Below, one piece after another: positions 17,659 to 26,200 of a stretch of DNA of 64,000 nt. Each line of letters opens with the position of its first letter. Position 1 is the stretch's first letter. The position numbers and the translations under genes are program-made. This DNA comes from Ornatilinea sp. (GTDB lineage Bacteria > Chloroflexota > Anaerolineae > Anaerolineales > Anaerolineaceae): the NCBI GenBank assembly GCA_018433975.1, contig JAHDQE010000001.1, forward strand, positions 62,001-126,000. The letters run 5' to 3'. The notes under the pieces were generated by a model. That model saw nothing but the letters and a program-made list of their open reading frames with translations. It ran no database searches and was not told where the DNA came from.

Positions 17659-18090
17659 ATGACGGGCACCATTGTTTTTATCTTGAGGCTACTTCTGGCC
17701 ACTGTCCTTTACGGATTCTTGGGCTGGTCTATCTACACGATCTGGCAGGATCTTCGAATTCACAGCACATTATTAGGCACCAAACAAATCCCTATCATCC
17801 GGCTTGAGACATTGAATAGAGAAGATGGGTTATCTGCAGAGTTAAATTTTCCGGAGATCATCATCGGCAGAGACCCAAATTGTGAATTTTCCATTCCGGA
17901 TGAAACAATTTCCGCAAGACATGCCCGCCTGGGATATCGTCAAAAACAATGGTGGGTGGAAGACCTGCAATCCACCAATGGCACCTGTTTAAACGGTGAG
18001 GAAATTAAAACCCCAACTGTAATCATTTCCGGGGACGAACTGCGCTGTGGGCAGGTTGAATTGCGAATCCAAATTACTTCCAATAACTAG
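17659..18090 (+). CDS. Membrane-anchored FHA protein (FhaB-like)
   Basis: 143 residues. One transmembrane helix at about 5-28 (FILRLLLATVLYGFLGWSIY), then a short linker and a C-terminal FHA domain: IIIGRDPNCEFSIPDETIS with G-R-D, ARHARLGY with the conserved Ser/His region, and LQSTNGTCLNGEEI. Topology and length match actinobacterial FhaB/FipA, which is normally encoded near fhaA as here. It should recruit Thr-phosphorylated partners to the membrane. Upstream lies a possible -10 GATAAT at 17635-17640 and an AGAGG ribosome-binding site. Confidence 0.85.
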   Translation: MTGTIVFILRLLLATVLYGFLGWSIYTIWQDLRIHSTLLGTKQIPIIRLETLNREDGLSAELNFPEIIIGRDPNCEFSIPDETISARHARLGYRQKQWWVEDLQSTNGTCLNGEEIKTPTVIISGDELRCGQVELRIQITSNN

Positions 18091-18114
18091 CATTTTCATC
18101 CTGCAAAACGAATT

Positions 18115-18930
18115 CTACTGCACCTTTTGCGCTACCACAACGATCGATGTTCCAAAGGGAAGTTGATGGAAATGCTGTATCCATTTTGCTTCCAGAGACA
18201 AAATAAGGCTCAGCATTTCATTGGCGATGGGAATGATTTTTAATTCATTCAACGCCAAGGATCGAATGGTTTCCGATTTGGCGGATGATGAATTAAGCTG
18301 GTTGGAACCGGCCAGCTTTCGCTGAAGCCACACAATTGGAAAAATGGACATCATATAATAGCTTATAAACTCCACTTTGAAACCGGCTGATTCCACTTTG
18401 GCGCGCAAATCATCTACCCGATATCGCTGAACATGGTGACTCGCCACATCAAAATAGCTCCACAGCGATGGAAAAGCTGGTACCGTGATTAAAATATACC
18501 CATTGTCCGCCAGCATCGGGCCCAAAGAGTTCAATACACCCTGATCGTCCGGAATGTGTTCCAGAACATCAAATAAACCAATCAAATTAAAAGACTGTTG
18601 AAACGGAGGATGCTCCAGATCTCCCTGCACCAATGAACACGATACCCGTTTGTTGGCAATAAATAAACCTTCGGAAAAAAGGTCCATTCCACTCACCAAA
18701 CCCGGCGCAGGGTCAAGTTTCTCCCATTCCCTCAGCACATTGCCTGTTCCACATCCAATCTCCAGAATACGGGAATGCCCCGCCTGTTTTTTTAGAAGGT
18801 CGGCAGTAATGGAACCGATCACATTGTTACGGGCTTTAAACCAAAAATGCTTTTCTTCGGCTTTAAATAAGGGCTCAAAATACGCTGGGTCGTAACTGTT
18901 ATTCGATATATCGATGGACGAGTTTTCCAT
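18115..18930 (-). CDS. Class I SAM-dependent methyltransferase
   Basis: 271 residues. Motif I ILEIGCGTGNVLREW at about 55-69, an acidic GMDLFSEGL loop (motif II), FDVLEHIPDDQGVL (post II) and GYILITVPAFPSLWSYFD identify a Methyltransf_11/12 small-molecule or glycan-lipid methyltransferase. The Phe-Trp-Phe-Lys-Ala-Arg-Asn motif before motif I (KHFWFKARN) is common in methyltransferases linked to polysaccharide or isoprenoid lipids. Substrate unknown. Start ATG 18930 has GAAGGAG upstream on the minus strand. It converges on the FHA gene 24 bp away. Confidence 0.85.
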   Translation of the reverse strand: MENSSIDISNNSYDPAYFEPLFKAEEKHFWFKARNNVIGSITADLLKKQAGHSRILEIGCGTGNVLREWEKLDPAPGLVSGMDLFSEGLFIANKRVSCSLVQGDLEHPPFQQSFNLIGLFDVLEHIPDDQGVLNSLGPMLADNGYILITVPAFPSLWSYFDVASHHVQRYRVDDLRAKVESAGFKVEFISYYMMSIFPIVWLQRKLAGSNQLNSSSAKSETIRSLALNELKIIPIANEMLSLILSLEAKWIQHFHQLPFGTSIVVVAQKVQ

Positions 18931-19057
18931 AAAGTTAATCTTCTCCTTCCTGACTTGTTCAAGATTTTAACTGATTTTCGGAATTGTTGTAAAAAGATAT
19001 AAATTCCTCTCCTGTTGAGCAGTATAATAAAAACTAAAAATCCCCGCGGAGTACATT

Positions 19058-19570
19058 GTGGAAGCTTCATTGGAACATCAGGTCGGGAAGTCTCTGAAAA
19101 AATTAAATTTACAATTTGTCATCGCCGAATCCTGCACAGGCGGATTGGTCTGCAACCTTCTGACCGATGTTCCTGGTGCTTCAACCTATTTTCTTGGAGG
19201 TATTGTTACTTACACCAATGAAGCTAAGCAAAACCTGTTAGGAGTTTCCCCCCAGACTCTGGAAACATTTGGTTCAGTCAGTGAGAAAACCGTTTTAGAA
19301 ATGGCCAGAGGCGTGCGTGCCAGATTCTCAAACCCGACGAACAGAGAGCAGCTCATTGGAATGTCTATCAGTGGAATAGCAGGCCCGGGCGGAGGAACCC
19401 CCGAAAAACCGGTAGGGCTGGTCTGGATTGGCTTGAGCTCTCCAAAAGGGGATCATGCCTGGAAGTTTCAGTGGAGCGGAGATCGTACGGAAAACAGGTT
19501 ACAGTCTGCCCGTGCAGCAATGATTATCTTGTTAAAGTTTTTAAAAAGCTATCCGAATGAAAAAAATTGA
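19058..19570 (+). CDS. pncC: Nicotinamide-nucleotide amidohydrolase PncC (CinA C-terminal family)
   Basis: 170 residues, a stand-alone CinA C-terminal domain. It deamidates NMN to nicotinate mononucleotide in the pyridine nucleotide salvage cycle. Motifs: VIAESCTGGLVCNLLTDVPG with the catalytic Ser in ESCTGG, FLGGIVTYTNEAKQNLLGV, SISGIAGPGGGTPEKPVGLVW and FSGDR-like FQWSGDRTENR near the end. The start is GTG 19058 preceded by GCGGAG; a TATAAT at 19023-19028 is a plausible -10. It overlaps the next small gene by 14 bp. Confidence 0.92.
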   Translation: MEASLEHQVGKSLKKLNLQFVIAESCTGGLVCNLLTDVPGASTYFLGGIVTYTNEAKQNLLGVSPQTLETFGSVSEKTVLEMARGVRARFSNPTNREQLIGMSISGIAGPGGGTPEKPVGLVWIGLSSPKGDHAWKFQWSGDRTENRLQSARAAMIILLKFLKSYPNEKN

Positions 19571-19790
19571 CCTTCTTTTAAAGTACCTGCCAGATGGGAA
19601 AATAGTCCCGGTCCAGTTCACCTATCAAAACAACACCTTCTTAATCACAGCTATTGGCAGGGAATGGAAAGACGAGTTGGGGACGCATATCCTGGTTTTC
19701 ACCAGAGAGAATTCTGTTAACGAACTTATCCATTCCTCTGAAGATGCCAATTGGTATCTTAAAATGACAACCGGTCCGCTAAAAATCTGA
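19557..19790 (+). CDS. Small protein of unknown function
   Basis: 77 residues, not recognised. It looks like a compact beta-rich protein: IVPVQFTYQNNTFLITAIGREWKDELG continues into HILVFTRENSVNELIHS and ends WYLKMTTGPLKI, with regularly spaced aromatic and hydrophobic residues. The pattern I-G-R-x-W-x-D-E-x-G-x-H is suggestive of a conserved small family, but I cannot name it. It overlaps pncC by 14 nt in another frame, so it depends on translational coupling. No signal peptide. Confidence 0.65.
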   Translation: MKKIDLLLKYLPDGKIVPVQFTYQNNTFLITAIGREWKDELGTHILVFTRENSVNELIHSSEDANWYLKMTTGPLKI

Positions 19791-19822
19791 TTCCTTACCC
19801 TTACAAACATGAGGATTCTTCT

Positions 19823-21082
19823 ATGAATCGAGAACACGCTCAATCTCCTCGAAAAATTTTAATTCTCACTGCCGATGCCGGATTTGGACATCGCAGCGCA
19901 GCAAACGCAATTGCCGCCGCATTCGAAAATGAATACAAAGACACCTGTCAGGTCACAATCGTCAACCCGCTTGAAGATAAGCGTTCTCCTTTCTTTTTGC
20001 GGGAAAGCCAATCCGATTATGACAAAATTGTCAGAACCATGCCCGAATTGTATAAGTTTGGATATGAGGCCAGCGATTCAGCAGTTTCTGCCGCAATCGT
20101 GGAAAGCGCATTAACGGTATTCCTGTATGAAGTCATCAGAGATATTCTCAACGAATATCAACCTGACTCAATCATAACCACTTACCCCCTGTACCAGGCG
20201 CCGGTCAATGCATTCCTGACCATAGCTGGGCATAACATCCCTTTCTTTACGGTAATTACGGATCTGGCAACCGTCCACCGGATATGGTTCAGTAAAAACG
20301 TGGATGGCTGCATTGTCCCAACCGAAACCGTTCGCTCTTTAGCAGTTTCAAACGGTGTTCCTCAGAAAAAAGTTTTTGTAAAAGGGATTCCGGTACATCC
20401 AAAAATTATTGAAGAAACCCGGAGCAAGCAAGAAATCCGCAAACAATTGGGATGGGATCCCGATTTGCCTACCTTTCTTGCTGTTGGCAGCAAAAGAGTA
20501 GAAGGATTAAGCAGAGCAATCCATGTGCTCAATCACTTTGGGAGACCGCTCCAACTTGTTGCAGTAGCCGGAAAAGACAAAGATTTGTATGAACATCTTC
20601 AAAACTATGACTGGCATATCCCAACACATCTTTATGAATACACCGAGGAAATGCCCATGCTCATGCATGCCTCGGACGCAATTATTTGCAAAGCTGGCGG
20701 ATTGATCGTTACCGAATCTCTCGCCAGCCATCTTCCCATGATGCTGATCGACGTGATTCCCGGCCAGGAAGAGGGCAATGCCGATTATGTGGTTTCCAAT
20801 GGCGCCGGTGATCTGACAAACAACACCGAAGAGACCCTGGAAATTATCGCACATTGGTTAATGAACGATTCAGCTTTACTGAAAGAACGGGCAAAAAACG
20901 CAAAAGCGCTCAGCAAGCCACTTGCCGCCAAGGATATCGCCACGCTGGTTTATCAGACAACACTTCGTGGACCCACCACAAGGGTAAAGCAATGGATGGT
21001 AAACCGCCCCAAGTTTATTAACTTGCTGACTCAGAACCACATCTCGTGGGAAGATGGGCCTCAGAAATCTACCAAGGATTAA
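19823..21082 (+). CDS. MGDG-synthase/UgtP-like diacylglycerol glycosyltransferase
   Basis: 419 residues, GT28-type GT-B fold. The N-terminal lipid-binding domain begins ILTADAGFGHRSAANAIAAAF (MGDG_synth pattern), and the C-terminal donor domain contains FLAVGSKRVEGL, LVAVAGKDKDLYEHL, YTEEMPMLMHASDAIICKAGG and TESLASHLPMMLIDVIPGQEEGNADYV. Such enzymes add glucose or galactose from UDP-sugar to diacylglycerol at the inner membrane surface, producing glycolipids. Unlike classic UgtP it has no obvious membrane helix. Start ATG 19823 is preceded by GAGGATTCTTCT. A terminator follows. Confidence 0.87.
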   Translation: MNREHAQSPRKILILTADAGFGHRSAANAIAAAFENEYKDTCQVTIVNPLEDKRSPFFLRESQSDYDKIVRTMPELYKFGYEASDSAVSAAIVESALTVFLYEVIRDILNEYQPDSIITTYPLYQAPVNAFLTIAGHNIPFFTVITDLATVHRIWFSKNVDGCIVPTETVRSLAVSNGVPQKKVFVKGIPVHPKIIEETRSKQEIRKQLGWDPDLPTFLAVGSKRVEGLSRAIHVLNHFGRPLQLVAVAGKDKDLYEHLQNYDWHIPTHLYEYTEEMPMLMHASDAIICKAGGLIVTESLASHLPMMLIDVIPGQEEGNADYVVSNGAGDLTNNTEETLEIIAHWLMNDSALLKERAKNAKALSKPLAAKDIATLVYQTTLRGPTTRVKQWMVNRPKFINLLTQNHISWEDGPQKSTKD

Positions 21083-21110
21083 ACCTCAGAAATTACGGAT
21101 CTCTTAAAAC

Positions 21111-21143
21111 AAAACGCCACAACCGCTCGGATGTGGCGTTTTT
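21111..21143. terminator. Bidirectional intrinsic terminator
   Basis: AAAACGCCACA at 21111-21121 pairs with TGTGGCGTTTT at 21132-21142 around a 10-nt loop; T runs follow the stem on both strands. It separates the convergent glycosyltransferase and metG genes. Confidence 0.88.
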
Positions 21144-21161
21144 GGATTTTATACAAGGAAA

Positions 21162-22943
21162 TTATCCCAATCTGGCTCGTTCTTCTTCAACAATACTCTT
21201 ATCCAATTTCTTGAAGAGAGGCTGGGGTTGTTGAAGTTTTTGTCCCGCTTTCAGTGCGCTGGGTTTCCATTCACCGGTTGCCTTTTCAGGATCATAACGC
21301 AGCACGCTATGCTCGCCTAATTCATCTTTTTTCAGTTCAATTTTCTGCTCCCCAAACAACTGTCCCGAATATCCCATATAGGTATTCAATTTTTCCGAGG
21401 TAAACGGCAAAAATGGAGAAAACATCACCTTAAGAGAGTCAATAGCCCGCAGAGCGGTATAAACTGTCCGTGCCGCAGCCTGTTTGTCGGTCTTAATCTC
21501 TTTCCACGGGGCAGATTGATCCAGATACTTATTCACTTCAGAGGCCAGACTCATCGCTTCGCCAATGGCCGCCCTCAAGCGAACCGCTTCCAGTTCCCTG
21601 GCCACGGTGTCAAATCCTGCTTCCACCTTTTCGAGCAGTTCTTTATCAGCTTGCTGTAATTCACCAGGGTCAGGAACAACGCCTTCCCAATGCTTATACG
21701 CAAACGACAACACCCGATTGGCAAGATTACCCCAGGTAGCTACCAACTCATCATTATTACGGCTCAGAAAATCGCCCCAACTCCAATCCGTATCTTTCGA
21801 TTCGGGCATATTGACCGTCAGATAGTATCGCAAAGGATCGGGGTCATAGCGCTCCAGAAAGTCCCTTCCATACACAGCCCAGTTCCGGCTCCCGGAAATC
21901 TTTTGCCCCTCCAGATTCATGAATTCATTCGCCGGAACATCATAGGGCAAAACAAAGGGATCTTTCCAGTCTTTTCCCATCATTTCATCAAATGTGTCTT
22001 TCATGCCAATTAATTCGGCGGGCCAGATAATCGCATGAAAAGGAATATTATCCTTTCCAATGAAATAAAAACTCTTCGAATCCGGGTTATGCCACCACTC
22101 CCGCCATTCATCCGGTTCACCGTTAATTTTGCACCATTCAACGGTCGCCGAGAGATATCCAATAACCGCTTCAAACCATACATACAGACACTTTTCTTCC
22201 CAGCCCTGGATGGGAACAGGAATTCCCCATTCCAGGTCTCGGGTGATGGGCCTGCCACGCAAACCGACGGCTTTGATCTGGCCCAGAGATTGCCGCAGAA
22301 CATTAGGACGCCAATAGGCTTCCCGGGCCTCCAGAAATTCCACAACGTCAGGCTCAACTTTGCCCAAATCCAGATAGTAATGCTCTGTAGCTCTCAATTC
22401 GGGTTCCGCACCGTCTATTTTCGAACGGGGATTAATCAGTTTTCCGGGCTCCAGCAGGCTTCCACAGCGATCACATTGGTCGCTTCTCGCGTTTTCATAT
22501 CCACAGATATAACAGGTTCCTTCCACATACCGGTCGGGCAGAAAGCGGTTAAGACTCGGCGCATACCACTGTAATTCACTATCTTTGTAAAGAAACCCAT
22601 TTTTTTCCAGCGCCAGGAATATTTTCTGAGAAATATCAAAATGATTGGAGGTGTGGGTACTGGTAAACAGGTCATAAGTCAGGCCGGTTTTCACAAAAAG
22701 CTCTAAAAAGCCTTCATGAAATCGCTTGTAAACTTCAATCGGAGTGGTTCCCTCGGCATCGGCTCGGACAGTAATTGGCGTGCCATGAGAATCGGATCCC
22801 GAGACCATCAAAACCTGCCTTCCGCGCAATCGATGGTATCGAGCACAGATATCGGCAGGCAAGTAAGACCCTGTCAGGTTTCCAACGTGGATTTCGGCAT
22901 TTGCGTATGGCCAGGCCGCAGCAATCAATACAGGTTCAGGCAT
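21162..22943 (-). CDS. metG: Methionyl-tRNA synthetase
   Basis: 593 residues. Class I synthetase: the HIGH equivalent is AEIHVGNLTGSYLPADI (HVGN), the catalytic domain includes SGSDSHGTPI, a zinc knuckle CYICGYENARSDQCDRC (two CxxC pairs) and CLYVWFEAVIGYLSAT. The KMSKS equivalent reads GQKISGSRNWAVYG, the KISxS variant. The anticodon-binding helical domain follows and there is no C-terminal EMAP-type domain. The start ATG 22943 has GAGGTG upstream. The gene is alone between a terminator and a 278-bp divergent AT-rich spacer. Confidence 0.96.
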   Translation of the reverse strand: MPEPVLIAAAWPYANAEIHVGNLTGSYLPADICARYHRLRGRQVLMVSGSDSHGTPITVRADAEGTTPIEVYKRFHEGFLELFVKTGLTYDLFTSTHTSNHFDISQKIFLALEKNGFLYKDSELQWYAPSLNRFLPDRYVEGTCYICGYENARSDQCDRCGSLLEPGKLINPRSKIDGAEPELRATEHYYLDLGKVEPDVVEFLEAREAYWRPNVLRQSLGQIKAVGLRGRPITRDLEWGIPVPIQGWEEKCLYVWFEAVIGYLSATVEWCKINGEPDEWREWWHNPDSKSFYFIGKDNIPFHAIIWPAELIGMKDTFDEMMGKDWKDPFVLPYDVPANEFMNLEGQKISGSRNWAVYGRDFLERYDPDPLRYYLTVNMPESKDTDWSWGDFLSRNNDELVATWGNLANRVLSFAYKHWEGVVPDPGELQQADKELLEKVEAGFDTVARELEAVRLRAAIGEAMSLASEVNKYLDQSAPWKEIKTDKQAAARTVYTALRAIDSLKVMFSPFLPFTSEKLNTYMGYSGQLFGEQKIELKKDELGEHSVLRYDPEKATGEWKPSALKAGQKLQQPQPLFKKLDKSIVEEERARLG

Positions 22944-23221
22944 GTTTCACCTCAATAATGTACAATTTCAATGAGAAGATTCTAACACGAAATCTTAAGA
23001 TTTTGACGCCTTCAAAATCAGTCCCTGGCTCCACATAGAACAAGATATCCAAATCGGATAATTTTGCTTATCAAATTTGTAAAGAAAGATTCCCGAATAA
23101 ACGTTATACTTAAAAAGAGTATTTTTTAATTTCTAATCCACTTAAAATCTGATATTTTCAAATTATTATTGATTTAGAGAATTTAATTCCGATCAACAAT
23201 TATCAACTTTATGACACAATC
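22944..23221. other. AT-rich divergent intergenic spacer
   Basis: 278 bp between metG and the CHAP-cadherin gene. It is visibly AT-rich and has no ORF on either strand worth calling. TATACT at 23105-23110 is a candidate -10 for the large + strand gene, which would then have a leader of about 105 nt, but no matching -35 was found. I see no clear Shine-Dalgarno before ATG 23222. Confidence 0.4.
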
Positions 23222-26200
23222 ATGACAAGACCCAATCACCGGCTCCTGAAACTGGCTATTCTCTGTCTCTTTTTATTAAGCTTCAATGGTGCAATGCTTT
23301 CAAAGCCGGTTCATGCCGCAGTGGAACTGGAACAGACCTCCTTTACCCTGGATGGTGTATCTCTGACTTTGCAAGCGCCCTTCATTCCCGGAAAATTCAC
23401 CGTCTCTGCAACAGAAGATCTGATCCAAATGGCAACCGCAGCCCAATTGGATCCTTATGCAGAAATTTCTCTGACAGCTATTCCCTACGAAACCAGGCCG
23501 GTCACCGAGGACCTGCCAATAGCAGAACCGGAGGTCGCAGCAACTTATCTTCAGATGCTGCAAGAAGAAAGAATTCAATCCAATGGGACTGTGGTCACCG
23601 GACCAACCGCAGATCTGTTTGGAGAGTCGGTCAGCGGCATTGCCAGTGTGGTAAACATCCCTATCAAACCCGGTGAACCCAGTTCTGTACTGATTGCAGA
23701 ATGGGTCTTTGAAGCCGGAGAAAGGGTCTGGATCCTGCGGGTAAACCAGTTATTTGACAGCAGTTCCACCCTTCAGGAGCAGTTACAACCCCTCTCACAA
23801 ATCTATCTGATATCAAAAAATGTCGATACCCCTTCAGCCAGTTTTGCGTTTCAGGAAGAATATTTCAACACACCTGCTTTGCCTACCGTGCCGGAACCTC
23901 CCCTGGGAGCTCTGGCCAGTGACCTGTCCTTCCCGGGATGGTGGGACGGCGAATGCGACATCAATTATTACACACCCAGAGCCGGAACAGAATCCTATCC
24001 TCTGGGCGCTTCATACCGCGGCGTACAGGCATGCGGTCCCCGGCCGTATTGGGATGGGGTCCCGGACGTAGTGGTTTATTTCTTTTCAGGTGCACATGGC
24101 GAATTGGAATGGGAATGTGTTGAGCTCAGCATGCGCTTCATGTATCTGGCCTATGGCATCGCCCCGTATTCCGGAAACGGAAAAGACGTTGTAAATAACT
24201 ATACCGGCACCCAATTGGTCAAGATCGCCAACGATACCGTCGGCCAGCCTCCCATGCCAGGCGACATTATCAGTTATGGCACAACCGGTGTTGGACACAC
24301 TTCTGTGGTCATGGATTCGGACGTGGATGCAAATGGTGACGGCACTGTCACCATTCTGGAGCAAAACAACCGGGTCACAGGCACCCAGGTCCATACGGTT
24401 ACCAACTGGCACGTTTACGCCTACACACTCATTACCGGATGGCTGCACGAACCTTCAACCGTATCCGATATCACATTAAGCAACAACACGATTCTCGAAA
24501 ACCAGCCTGCGGGGACCCGGGTTGGCGCATTTACTTCTACTGGAGATGATCCGGATGCCACATATACTTATTCTTTGGTGAGCGGTGATGGCTCGGATGA
24601 GAATATCTTCTTCCAGATAGCGGGGAACAAACTCAACACGATTATCCCGTTTAACTACGAAGTCTATGATCAATACCGTATCCGGGTAAAAAGTGTCAGC
24701 AGTTCCGGAGGCAGTCTGGAGAAGGCTTTTGTCATTCAATCGGTCAACGTGAACGAAGCACCGACCGGATTGACCCTCAGCCCCACTTCTTTTGTTGAAA
24801 ATATCCCGGTTGGCTCTACAGTAGGCACACTGACTACAACCGATGAGGATATCGAGGATACCCACACTTATTCTTTTGTTACCGGCACAGGCGATCAGGA
24901 TAACACACGCTTCTCCATTCAAAATGATTTGCTGATCACCAATGCGGAATTCAACTATGAAGAGGACAACTCTTTCAGTGTCCGGATAAAGTCCACCGAC
25001 AGTGGCGGTTTAACAAAAACCGCGATCCTGACCATTTCCGCTACCAATCAGAATGAATCGCCGACCAATCTGGCCCTTTCAAACAACACGATCGATGAAG
25101 ATATCCTTCTGGGTACCACTGTTGGGACATTCTCCACAACCGATGAAGACCTTTCGGACTCATACACCTATACCCTGGTGACCGGCGAAGGCAGCGCGGA
25201 CAATGAAGATTTCACCATCAGCGGCGCTTCTTTGCTTACCGCTGCTACCTTTGATTATCAGGTCCAGCAGCAGCACCTGATCCGGGTGCGAACAACCGAC
25301 AGCGGCGGATTATCTTTTGAAAAAGCCTTCACAATTGACGTTCTGGACATCAATAGTCCGCCCACCAACCTCACCCTGAGCAGCTCGTCCATTCAGGAAA
25401 ACCTTCCCTCCGGAACAGCCATTGGCACGTTAGACACAGTGGATCCCGATCCGGATGATACACACACCTACACACTGGTTTCCGGCACCGGAAGCGACAA
25501 TAACGCCGCATTCAGCATCAGCGGCAATCAACTGCTTTCAACCCAATCCTTTAACTTTGAAACGCAAAGCACTTTGAACCTGCGAATCCGCACCACCGAT
25601 AACTACGGTGCGTCCTTTGAAAAGGCTTTCACCGTCTCCGTCACCGATATTAACGAGGCCCCTACCGGCTTGAATCTGTCCAAAAACACCGTTAACGAAA
25701 ACCAGCCCATCGGCACTGTGGTTGGCGCGCTCTCTATGGTGGATGAGGACCTAACGGAAACGCATACTTACCAGTTGGTCTCCGGTGATGGAGATACCCA
25801 CAACAGCTACTTCCAGATTTCCGGCAGCAGCCTGCTGACAAAAGCCGTGTTCAATTACGAACAGCAGGCCGTTTACTCCATCCGCATTCAGGGCAAGGAT
25901 AAAGAGAACCTGACCTTCGAGAAATCCTTCCAGATCACCATCAATAATCGCAACGACACGCCCACCAATATCCTCCTGAGCAGCACCTCCCTGTCCGAGA
26001 ATCAAGCCATAGGGACCGTGGTGGGTGCGTTCTCCACAACAGATGAGGATTCCGGCGATACACACACCTACAAACTGGTAGCGGGCACCGGTGATCAGGA
26101 TAACGCTCGTTTTGCCATTTCCAATGGCAAGTTAAAATCCAACGCCGTTTTAAACTACGAGGAACAGACCGAATACCATGTCCGGGTCTCCACAACCGAT

